A stretch of 64,000 bases of DNA, taken from positions 82,441,002-82,505,001 of the forward strand of contig CM051463.1 of NCBI GenBank assembly GCA_028095005.1, in the 5' to 3' direction. Each line of letters opens with the position of its first letter. Within the stretch, counting starts at the first letter, position 1. The stretch is from Rhynchospora pubera. Taxonomy: Eukaryota; Streptophyta; Magnoliopsida; Poales; Cyperaceae. Shown one piece after another: positions 47,349 to 56,929 of the stretch. The position numbers and the translations under genes are program-made. Below the pieces are notes generated by a model. The model was not told where the DNA came from. It saw only the letters and a list, made by a program, of their open reading frames with translations, and searched no databases.

Positions 47349-47859
47349 GCGTTACACTACGCCATTCAGCGTCGTGCAACACAAGAGTAACGTTAGTTTA
47401 AAATGAATTTATGCTGAATTTTGAATTCTGTCGAGTTAAACCTTGTACAACGCTGCTTACCGTTGCACAACGCTTGTTTGACTTTTTCTTGTAACGTTGC
47501 ACAACGCTGGCTATCGTTGTACGACGCTGTCTGTTTTATTTTAATTTTCCTTTTCTGAATTTTAAAATCTGTCGCATTCAACGTTATACAACGCTGGTTA
47601 CCGTTGTACAACGCCAGTCTGTTGTTTTTACTTAACGTTGTACAACGCTGTTTACCGTTGTAAGACGTTGATTTATTTTTTTTATTTTTATTTATTTGTT
47701 TGGCTTTAGTGCTGTACAACGCCCTTTAACGTTGCACAACGCTGGGTTGTAGCGTTACCCATCGCTACTCAGCGTTGTACAACGGAGCAGTCAGTCTCTG
47801 CTCAATTTTCGTTGTTTTGACTCCTGCGTTGTACAACGCCCCTTGGCGTTACTTAACGG
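47349..47859. repeat. Second array of eight paired palindromes, before the third ORF
   Basis: Pairs start at 47349/47369, 47440/47460, 47494/47514, 47581/47601, 47635/47655, 47709/47729, 47752/47772 and 47826/47846, always 20 bp apart. The consensus (CGTTGTACAACGC and close variants) is that of the LTR array. The array ends about 20 bp before a long pyrimidine-rich leader (47880-48110). Its place matches the extra boxes reported near the envelope gene of some Sireviruses. Confidence 0.9.
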
Positions 47860-48258
47860 TGGACGCGTTTTTAACAGATGCGACCCCACCTTTTCTTCTT
47901 CTTCTTCTTCTTCTCTCTCAAATCCGAGCCCCCATCTTTTTTTTTTCTCTCTTTCTCTCCAACTCACACCCTTTCATCTCTCTCTCTCAATACTCTCTCA
48001 ATTCTCTCTCTCCACTCCAACCAAAACCACCAAAATACTCTCCACTCTCTCCTCTCCACCCTCATACGCTCAAATCTCTCTCTCTCTCTCTCTATCTCTC
48101 AATCTACCGAAACCCTAGCCACCGCCATCACCGTCAATTCCGGCGATCCGACCGTCGGATTTTCGATCGGCTTCGGTTCTGTGCTCTCCAAGGTCATCTC
48201 ATCCTCTCCCGCTCTTCAATTTAAAGGTTTAACCTCATCCTTTCTCTCTCAATTTTCA

Positions 48259-49560
48259 ATGGCACCGAAAACCGCTACCAACAAACGGTCTAAGCGCAAC
48301 CCCAAAGGTGCCTCCTCCTCCAATCCACCGGTTCAAACCGACCAACCAATTCCAATGGATATACCACACGTACCCGTGGATTGGACCCTCTCTTCTTCCA
48401 ACAATTACCTCTTCAAAGACTCGGCCTCGTTCATGCATTTTTGCCAATACCGTGATGTCAATCGCGAGTGTTCCGAGTGCTTTTTCTTTGAGCACCCCTA
48501 TGGTGTCTACCACTTGAATCCAAGGAAATTGACTTGGATCAAAGAAAGGATTGAATATTGGAACATGGCGGGTCTTCTCGCGCATTCTCAACCATACAAC
48601 CCGTCCTTAATCAAGCTCTTCTATGCAAATCTCACAATGACGTGGACCGATGGCCACCCAACCGCCAACTCCTATGTCCTCGGTCGCCACATCTCAATCA
48701 CCGAGGAAACCTTGGCCAACCTTCTCGGCCTAGACAATGACAACTTGGAGATTTACATTCATGCCAATTGGCCCCGCGAATTGCCTCCGTACGACGAATA
48801 CCACCGCTTCTTTTATTGTTGGAGGAACTATAACGTTCGCCAATTCACCGCCACCGAGCTACCGGCCTTGCACCGCCTTCTCTTCCTCTTCATCAATAAC
48901 ATTATCACTCCGAAGGCAACAATCAAGACCAATGTGGAGCAATTCGCCATGTTTCTCCTTCGCTCCCTCCTTGAGATGAATCAAAAGGTCAATCTCCCCT
49001 TTATCATGCTTGCTCATATGGCACGGGCCGATACCTCTCCTCGCTTCTCTTTTCCATATGCCCACATTATTCAATCCGTTCTCATTGAAAGCGGCATCCC
49101 TCATGACACACCTCTTTGGGGCGAACCCGTGCCCGAGAATGCAATTGCCAATCCCGAAAACCTCATGGCACATCTAACCGGTACTGGATGGACGGCCCAA
49201 GAGGATGACTCCATTGTGCCCGGTGCATTCCACCGCAACAACTACATCTTCCGACCAAATGCCACCATCAATCAATATGAAGAGATAGGCAATGAACCAT
49301 TGCATGTGCCCGGCGGACGGATGGAGGGTCAAGGCGCACCTCAAGACTTCCATGCCTATCTTGATGCCAAATTTGCCGCCTTGACAACTCACATTGATAC
49401 GCGGTTCAACACAATTGAAGAAAACTTGACCGCTTACCAAGCCAAGACCGATGCCTCGATCACTCATCTCAAGGATGAGATGATCAATCTTTGGGGAAAG
49501 ATGGAGCTCCATCTCAAGAGGGGATCCGGTAGTGGCGCGGGTGATGATGATGAGGAGTAG
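48259..49560 (+). CDS. Third ORF in envelope position (putative plant transposon protein domain)
   Basis: 433 residues, intact. The ATG at 48259 is preferred over an in-frame one at 47878, because the latter would translate a serine-rich stretch of the CT-repeat leader. The amino terminus is basic (KTATNKRSKRNPKG). The middle (about 60-300) resembles the domain that databases call putative plant transposon protein, with LIKLFYANLTMTWTDGHP, EETLANLLGLDNDNLEIYI and FFYCWRNYNVRQFTATE. The C-terminal part has a coiled-coil-like helix (FAALTTHIDTRFNTIEENL) and an acidic tail (DDDEE). No signal peptide or clear membrane helix is seen, so an envelope function is not supported by the sequence. The role is unknown. 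It is preceded by a palindrome array and a pyrimidine-rich leader, which suggests its own transcript. Confidence 0.8.
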   Translation: MAPKTATNKRSKRNPKGASSSNPPVQTDQPIPMDIPHVPVDWTLSSSNNYLFKDSASFMHFCQYRDVNRECSECFFFEHPYGVYHLNPRKLTWIKERIEYWNMAGLLAHSQPYNPSLIKLFYANLTMTWTDGHPTANSYVLGRHISITEETLANLLGLDNDNLEIYIHANWPRELPPYDEYHRFFYCWRNYNVRQFTATELPALHRLLFLFINNIITPKATIKTNVEQFAMFLLRSLLEMNQKVNLPFIMLAHMARADTSPRFSFPYAHIIQSVLIESGIPHDTPLWGEPVPENAIANPENLMAHLTGTGWTAQEDDSIVPGAFHRNNYIFRPNATINQYEEIGNEPLHVPGGRMEGQGAPQDFHAYLDAKFAALTTHIDTRFNTIEENLTAYQAKTDASITHLKDEMINLWGKMELHLKRGSGSGAGDDDEE

Positions 49561-49884
49561 TCATAGCCGAAACCGTCTCCAAGCCTTAGCCCTCTCCTTT
49601 CTATTTTGATTTTCGTAGTTTCTTTGCCGTTCGTATCTCTTTTGTGATTTTTCGGGTTTTTGAATGATTAAGTTGTGCTAAATGGATTTGTTTTGTTTTA
49701 TGGATGTTGTATGAATTATGTTAAGTTTTAATTAATTATGGTTGTGCTAAATGGCTTCGCCTTTTATCTAATTAGCTCTTTTTCTTTTAATATGCATGCA
49801 TGGTCTATAATTGTTAGTTTATGCCCTCGTTAAACCTTGTTAGATACCCCTAATCAAATGAACTTAGTGGCCAAATTCTTTTCG

Positions 49885-50047
49885 AAAGGGGGAGGATCTT
49901 TATGGTTTGTCATCAAGGGCATTTTGGGTATCCTTTTCCCTATTTGCAAAAAGGGGGAGAATTAGGTAATTTGGGGTATTCCGCCTTGTTGTATCAAGTC
50001 CCAAATGTACCTTAGGTGTTGTTTTGCAACTCGGCAAAAGGGGGAGA
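49885..50047 (+). other. Three clustered polypurine tracts before the 3' LTR
   Basis: AAAGGGGGAGGA (49885), AAAAAGGGGGAGAA (49948) and AAAAGGGGGAGA (50036-50047). The last one directly precedes the LTR and should prime plus-strand synthesis. Multiple tracts of this kind are a known Sirevirus trait. Confidence 0.85.
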
Positions 50048-50048
50048 T

Positions 50049-51616
50049 TGTTGGTTAAACATTTTCTCTCGATTTGCCGATTTGCAAAACAACACCGAAA
50101 CTCTTAAACTAACATCTCTTTTTAGTGCTTTATAGCTAGATTTATTGAAGAATGGATTAAAGCAAGTGTGGCACTTAGTTTGGAGCTTCAAGAGATTGCT
50201 TTGGTCTAGTTAGATTCAGTAGTTAAGGTTTATTTAATCTCTAAACTAATCTCAATCAATTTGCTGGTAAAATGCTCAGTTTTTCTGTCCAGCGTCATAC
50301 AACGCTTGTTGTCGTTACACAACGCTGCGTTAATTCGCTCCTAAATTGCCAAATCTCTGACAAGGTTGGAACAACGTTACACAACGCTCAGTAGCGTTGT
50401 GCAACGTTAGTTCATTTGCTTTTAAACCAGTTAAATCCATTATTTCCCCTTGTCAGAACGTTGTGCAACGCTAAGTAACGTTACACAACATTTCCTCTCC
50501 TACGTTGTGTAACGCTACTCAGCGTTGTACAACGTAGTCATGAAGCAGGCAACTCTGCATTGCTCAGACATCGATCTGCATCGATGCTGCATGCATGCTG
50601 CTATGTTCCATGCATCGTAGCGTTGTGTAACGCCCTAAACTTCGCTCAGACATCGCTTAGTCGCTCTGGACGCGTAGTGCAACGCTGAATAGCGTTGTGC
50701 AACGGCGCCGTTGTGTGACGGCAGTCAGCGTCGTATGACGTTCTGACAATATTGTTTGAGTTTGTCAGTTCTGCCTTGTTTCTTCTCTTGACTTCGTTGT
50801 GCAACGCTACCAAGCGTTACACAACGCTCTGACAAGTTCCAACGGAACTGTCGAGCTTCTGCTTTGGATTTTTGCTGAAGCGTTGTGCAACGCTATACAG
50901 CGTTACACAACGCTCTGACAACTCACAACATTATTGTCTGTGACCGTTTGATTTTTCAACGGCTATTTCTGCGTTGTACAACGCCATATAGCGTTGTATA
51001 ACGGCAGAGTCTGTTTTGACTGGTTTTTGGAGCTGTTGGCGCCCTCTATATATATGGGGCCTCTTGGAACTGTTTAGATACTTTTGAAACCTTTGAAACT
51101 CCTCCCTTTTGAGCTCCAACCAGTTAGACATTACTCTCTCTTGTGTTTGAGCATTATTTTAGCAAAATCATTGAGATTAGAGTGTGCAAAACCAATCCAC
51201 TAGTGTTAATTGCTAGATTTGTTGAGTGATTTGGTTAGAGCCTCAATCCTTTGAGTGTTTGAGCTTGTTTAATTGAGTTAGGCCAATCCACCTTGAGAGT
51301 GATTGTAACAAGGTGATTTGGTTCGAATTTGTAGTCCCGTTCGTGTGGAATTGAACGGAGCGCGCCCATTTCGAGGTTGCGGAACTCCCGGAGACGTACG
51401 ACTAAGGCTAGCATTTCCTAGCGGGTCGGAACTCCGTAATATATCGCGTGTCACTTATTCTCTTCTCTCTTTACCTTTCTTGAATTGTGAATTGCTTGTG
51501 CTTTGATTGTTTTTGTTAGAACAAGTTTGAATTGAATCAAATATTGACCATACCGATTTAGAACTTTGTTTTTGTGCCTATTCACCCCCCTCTAGGCCTT
51601 TATTTTAGGGACAACA
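50049..51616 (+). repeat. 3' LTR of the Sirevirus element
   Basis: 1568 bp, aligned with the 5' LTR without gaps by eye; differences were seen only at 51537 and 51556. It contains the palindrome array at 50292-51004 and the TATA box near 51046. Followed by the CAACT duplication. Confidence 0.95.
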
Positions 51617-52182
51617 CAACTCACTAAGGAAGGCTCTTAAGAAGAAGTGATTTACACAGTTGAAGGGATATTCATGTGCAATTACCATCTTTGTCAAGCA
51701 TTTTCTACTCTTCATCTGATAAAAAATCCATAGAATAAGTTTATTCACTCCTATTTTTACAAAGAAAAATTAGTTTAGCATATGTACACAAACACGATGC
51801 ACACAAATACAATGCATGTACACAACATAATAAAACAAATGAGGAAAGAAGTTATACCTTTTGATTGTCCTTGTTGGAGCATCAGTATATTTTTTCTAGG
51901 GAATTTTTTACACTGTTTCTCAATATGATTTTTCATAGAGCTTGTGCCCCTTTGTTGGCCTTGCAAATATCTGGCTCCAAAAAATTTGCAAATGCCATAA
52001 TAGCTGCCATCTTCTTGTCCTGGTCCCCTTATAAAATATTTCCAAACCACAAAAGTTGTCTTCCTAGTTTTCCTTTTTTTAGACTTCACTCATTCACCAG
52101 CTGTTGCATTATCACCAGCTGCTGCATTATCTTGTATGTTTTGAATCTCCTCTTGGGTCTCGCCATGTATCCCAGTACCCAT
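51617..52182 (-). pseudogene. hAT transposase, BED zinc-finger part
   Basis: On the minus strand an ATG-like exon region starts near 52182 after a TTGTCGTAG acceptor and reads MGTGIHGETQEEIQN. It meets a TGA near 52090, then continues in frame with KSKKRKTRKTTFVVWKYF and GTSSMKNHIEKQC, a BED-type finger. Where BED fingers have a CxxC pair, the sequence reads CKFF, so one zinc ligand seems lost. The frame at 51690-51617 (HEYPFNCVNHFF) runs directly into the segment at 39945 once the Sirevirus is disregarded, which proves that both halves belong to one gene. A TGA, the lost ligand and the insertion make it a pseudogene. Confidence 0.8.
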
Positions 52183-52554
52183 GCTACGACAATAAAAAAT
52201 ATATATTTAATAATTAACAATTTGAAAAACATATAATTAAGATAGTCAAGAAATATATTGAAAAATTATGTATATCAATAATAAAATTATGTTGCAAAGA
52301 TATTTTACAAGTATGTATATCAAAGACATGTAAAGACAGTCACAATGCATCATATCACAAATTCACAATCATTAGTCTATTGCATGTATATCAAAGACAT
52401 GTAAAGACAACCACAGTGCATTCATATCTCTTTTTCTATTGCAAAGACAACCACAGTGCATGCATATCAAAATTAAAATTCACAAGTGTCACAAATTCAC
52501 AATTATCACAAAAACAGTGCCTAATAATAAAATTATCACATAATTATCACAAAA

Positions 52555-55500
52555 TGATTGCATACTCATCTGAGGAAAGGTCTGGCTCGGATGGATCTGT
52601 CGCGGCTTTTTCGTCATTATTCTCCTCGAAAGAATTTCTCAAAGAACAATGGGAACATAGCCTTAGATTCACCTCCCTTAAGGTTTCGATCTCTATGGCG
52701 GGTATCTCTCAACACAAGAGAACCCTATACAGAGTCGCTACTTAAAGAAGTTTCTTGATTTAGCGGGTCCTTTCTTTCCAGTAGGCGCAAGCCCCTACTG
52801 TTAATTACCCCGTGATCGCTCACGAGAACCTCTGATTAAGGGATCTAAGGATTATATGTAAAGGCTAGGACATCGTTGGTTTTGTATTTATTTTGGATTT
52901 ATTTCTTTGGCTTAAACCGGACTCAATTGGTGTACCAAACCTAATTGACGGGACCCGATTGAGAACATTCTGATCTGCTAAAAGGTTTTCGTTCTTGAAG
53001 TGGAGAGGTTTCGGTCTTGATTTCAGGTTTCGTGTTTTGACTTTTAATTTCTTAAGTTTCTCTTTGGGTTTTACAATTTTCGCAGTTTCTTTTTATTTCT
53101 ATTTTTAATTTTAGACTTTTGGAATATCTTTTTATATTTTTAATCATGTTTATTTTCGAAAATGCTTGATATTTAATATATTTCTTTTAAAATCTCAATG
53201 CTTATTTTTGAAAATTTGTTAAGAGAGTTTAATTGAATTTTAAAATCATTTTTGGAATTTTACAAAATTTATTTAATATCCCTTTAGATTTTATAAAATT
53301 TATTTGATATTGAAAATACTTCAAAAATAGAACTAATAAATAATTTGACAGATTTTCATATCAAAATATCAGTGAATTTAGTTTATTTTGATTTTTAGAA
53401 TTTTATGGATATTTTATTTGAATTTTTCTGAGTTTCCTACTATTATTAATGAATTTTCAAAGTTTCTGCTAATTTGGCAATTTCTGGTTGGTCCACGTCA
53501 GCTGAGTAGACCGATGTGGCTGTTGACTGGCCCTGAGCTGGCGCTGGGTTGGCTTGACGTGGCATTGACATGGATCTGGCGTCACTTACTGATGAGGCAT
53601 GGCGTTAACTCAAGCGATTTGATTTATGTAGCGGGTCATTAAGTTGTCAGGGACTCGCCACATGAAATTTGGCCACAGCGGATCAGAGGCCACGCGGATT
53701 TGAACCCGTCTCCTCCAACGGAAGAGGGTTTTTATTCGTTTTGGTCCCTGGTTTTTCGCCGGCCAAATTACGGCTGCTCCGGCCATAATTTCGTTTGAGG
53801 ATTGTCTTGTTAGGATCGTGAAGGCGAGGAGATCGCAACAATACAATCAATTGGAGTTATGGAGCCTTGTGCTGCCCTGTGGAACCTGAGAGAGCTCGGG
53901 TCGCCATTAATGGTGTTCGAACCTTTACACTTCCTTTTCTTTGCCAGAAGTAGATTGTACTCATCCATGGAAGTGTGTAGAAGATAATGGCGAGGTCAAT
54001 TTGGCCTGGGAACACTTTGAAGGAGGTGGTTCGAACTGAGCCACCTCGGCTTGGTTTTGATCTGAATCAAGTTCGACTGGTGGGGCCCACAGAGAGACTT
54101 TCTTGTGCCAGCAACAAATTGGGGAGAACCAGGAGGTCAAACCTGACTTGTCCATGTCTTTGTTTCGACTTGAGGCATCATGGTTGGATACGAGAGGGAT
54201 TGAGGCAGAAGGGTGTATTTTGGCATCCATTTTTGTTCAAGTTCAATTACTTGCAACTCATTTTACAACAAAATGGTTTGATTTGACATTCAATTTAGGT
54301 CTGTTTAGATTTGTTTCATGTGTTCAAATCAACCGTAAATGTAAGAACAAACAATTTGGCATTTGTCACAATTTGCAATTTTCACATTTTAGCAATTTAA
54401 CTACTGTTTGAGACAATTTTTGTTTGAGTTGCAATAAAATGAATTGCAAAGGCCACAATGAGTTGTAAGAAGTGTATAAGAAGTGTATTTGAGTATACCT
54501 TTTGTTCTAACATTTTTTTTTTAAGAAGATCTGAAATAATATTTCTTGTTTCATAAAATAACCTTGCTACCTTTATTAATGTGCATAAAATCATATAAAT
54601 TTTTAAAAATTGAAAAGGTTGTTCCCTGCTATCCATGAAGCCCAATACTTGCTGTTCATGTCTGTTTTGTGTGTTTCTATGCAAATAAACCCTTATTTTT
54701 TTATTTATTTCACTTCTTTTCATATTTATGTATTTTTTTGCACACATTTATTTATTTCATGAGAATGTGAAATTGAACTTAAAAGAGACAAAACTCATAT
54801 TACTTTATGCATTTTGGTCCTATGTTTTTAACAAATTGTAAACATATGGGCTGGTTTGAGGTTCAACATGACTTTTCCATTTTTGTGCTATTTTAGATTA
54901 ATAATGACTTGAACATGGCTAGGCCAGAGCCAGTGCTCTGGACTTGTGCCAAGTCAAGTTGATACTGTCATGAGAGACTAAAGCTGGGCTAAAGATCTCT
55001 ACATGGCAGCCATGGTGTTTTTCACATTGGACATGAGAACACCTCATGAAGCAAAGAGCTGGGCTCTAAACCTTCATGAAGCACCTTTCTTTGACTCACC
55101 CCATGACCATGACTGGAGCTGTGCTCTAGACCATAGCTCATGGTGATTATATTTGCACGGCTCAAGCACACCATTGATTGGTGGCTGAGCTAAGGAGGAG
55201 GAACAACAAAACCACTAATTGACCTTCAATTTTATTTCTTTCTCTCAAAAAACAAGCAATTACAGGATAGAGACTTTCAATTTCACCTCTTTCCTCTCTT
55301 TTACAAAGTGCTCGATAAATTGACTTTCAAAATTCTCTCTGCCTATGCCTAATTACAGCAATTACGCTCTAGCCTAACCTTGCCCCTCCCTTCCTTTTCT
55401 GTTTTTTGGCTTCAATTGAGTCTTTATATAGGCTAGAACTTAGGGTTTCGTCTTGGAGCCGTGTGCAATCCCCACCTTTGATTTTGATCCAATGGTTTGC

Positions 55501-56358
55501 AGTCGGCTGCGCTAGGGTTTGGTATCGCAAAACCATGGGCTAGAGATGGTGGTTTCGCGTCTGTGACCGAGAGGATGGCCACGTCGCCTCTTCTCTTGCT
55601 TTTACCTGGCGTGCTACAGTAACTCGCAGCCTGTTCCTTTTCTTCTTTTTACCAAGGTAGAAGAAGACCCTTCGCCTGGCCCCCACCTGTCGAATTAAAT
55701 GAGAGAAGAGGAGATAGGTACACACGGTTTTTCGTGATCCAGTCAAGCTTCTAAATTTCTTTGTACATGGTGTATACGAAACAGGCGCATTCAACATTTC
55801 CACAGATGGTAAATTTTTCTCCCAGGGCAGCGACATCTTAGCCCCCTCTAGATCCGCTGCAATCGTATGCACGCGCCAGACGTTTGTGATTTTTGGGGGA
55901 TTTTCTATCCAATTTCCTTGAAACAATTTATTTCTTTGGCTGTCCAACCAAAATAAATTATTTGAAGCCCTTTACTTGGGTATTTTTGCATGAAATTTCA
56001 TGGGTAGACTTATAAAAATATAATGAATTTAATGGTTCAACTGGTTTTGCTAAATTCCTCATATAATTATTTTGGTAACTTTGTGAACTTTTTGGGTTTG
56101 TTTGCAAATTTTGGCATTTGTGTGGGTATTTTTGGTATTTTAAAATTATGATAAATCATCATAATTCTTAAGGGATTTTTGGGTAAATTTGAGGATTTTT
56201 GGAGTTTGTTTGATATTTTTCGTAATTTGATTTTGATTTTTGGCAACTTGGGAATTTGGTTTTCGCTGTTTGACTTTTGGTTTTCGCAATTTGGTTTTAG
56301 TTTTGAGGGTTTCATTTTTAGGGTCAACAGGATCATCTTCTCTGTCTGAAGAAGCCAT
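52555..56358 (-). pseudogene. hAT transposase first exon, split by a 3.7-kb insertion
   Basis: On the minus strand the frame opens at 56358 (MASSDREDDP) and is interrupted at 56330. It resumes at 52597 with SEPDLSSDEYAI in the same frame after one target duplication is removed. A GTATGC donor follows near 52573. The acidic, serine-rich composition suits the amino terminus of a BED-type hAT transposase. The assignment rests on position and frame continuity. Confidence 0.55.
52598..56329 (+). mobile_element. Solo-LTR-like insertion of 3.7 kb
   Basis: GGATC is duplicated at 52593-52597 and 56330-56334. The insert begins TGTCGCGG and ends GGTCAACA, so it has LTR-type TG...CA ends. No retrotransposon domain or internal second LTR was seen. 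A TATA-like TTTATATAGGC at about 55421 on the + strand suits an LTR promoter. Several inverted repeats with an AGAGC...GCTCT core lie at 54924-55130. The length matches the long LTRs of some Ty3/gypsy lineages, but the lineage is not decided. Open frames inside look like chance. Confidence 0.65.
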
Positions 56359-56929
56359 GCTTAAATCAGCCTACATACCAAGGTAAAAGAATTAATTTAG
56401 TGAAGATAGTACATAAGTCAGTGAAGACAGTGACATATTTGATCCGTACATGAATGAATTCAGTTATTAGTTACAACTTACAAAATCACAATCATTAGTC
56501 TTAATTGTAGATGAATTAATGAAAACAATAATCAGTCTTAAATCACATTAATCATCAGCCTCATTAAATGCTCGACAGTAATGAGTACTGAATGACAAAT
56601 TACTTAACCAAATTAATTTAATGAAGTACCAAAGGAAAAAAAATCACAAAAGGGGAACTGAAAAGTGGTACAGTGCCATGGACACTGTAGGAAGCTATAG
56701 GTACTAGCGGATTAAAATAACTCCATAAACCATGGATAAGAAACAGAAAGAGATTTATGGTATAAAAAAATAATAAAGAGGAAAATTTCTCTAAAGTTAA
56801 ATCCGCTTTTATCTGGCTGACTTCTCCGCCTCGGAAAAAATCTCCTTGCCCCAGGAGCAAAATGTATCTTTGATTTTAAATTGTATAGGTGAATTGTCAT
56901 AACTCTTGCTTGATTGAATTTGTTGGGCT
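56359..56929. other. hAT 5' region upstream of the transposase start
   Basis: AT-rich non-coding sequence between the transposase first exon and the next LTR fragment; presumably hAT promoter sequence. Nothing more can be supported. Confidence 0.35.

Larger units (their letters stand above)
39946..51616 (+). mobile_element. Sirevirus-type Ty1/copia retrotransposon, near-identical LTRs
   Basis: 11,671 bp, flanked by the 5-bp duplication CAACT (39941-39945 and 51617-51621). Two 1568-bp LTRs begin TGTTGG and end ACAACA. The order is LTR, primer-binding site, gag, protease-integrase-RT-RNaseH, palindrome array, third ORF in envelope position, clustered polypurine tracts, LTR. Large gag, several polypurine tracts and a poly-C signal near the LTR end (41481-41487) are Sirevirus traits known from the literature. 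I saw only two LTR differences (41434 versus 51537, and 41453 versus 51556), about 0.13 percent. At an assumed 1.3e-8 substitutions per site per year this is roughly 50,000 years. gag and the third ORF are open; pol is broken. Confidence 0.93.

Noticed and set aside
47878..48258. Amino-terminal extension of the third ORF from an ATG at 47878
   Set aside because: It would translate a CT-repeat leader into a serine/leucine-rich stretch without protein character. The ATG at 48259 opens the conserved-looking part.
53388..55947. Open frames inside the 3.7-kb solo-LTR-like insertion
   Set aside because: They are short, overlap on both strands and show no retrotransposon domain.
56067..56358. Lysine/proline-rich minus-strand frame of 89 codons
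   Set aside because: It is a repetitive TTTTGG-type sequence read in the antisense sense. Only the extreme start (56330-56358) belongs to the hAT first exon.
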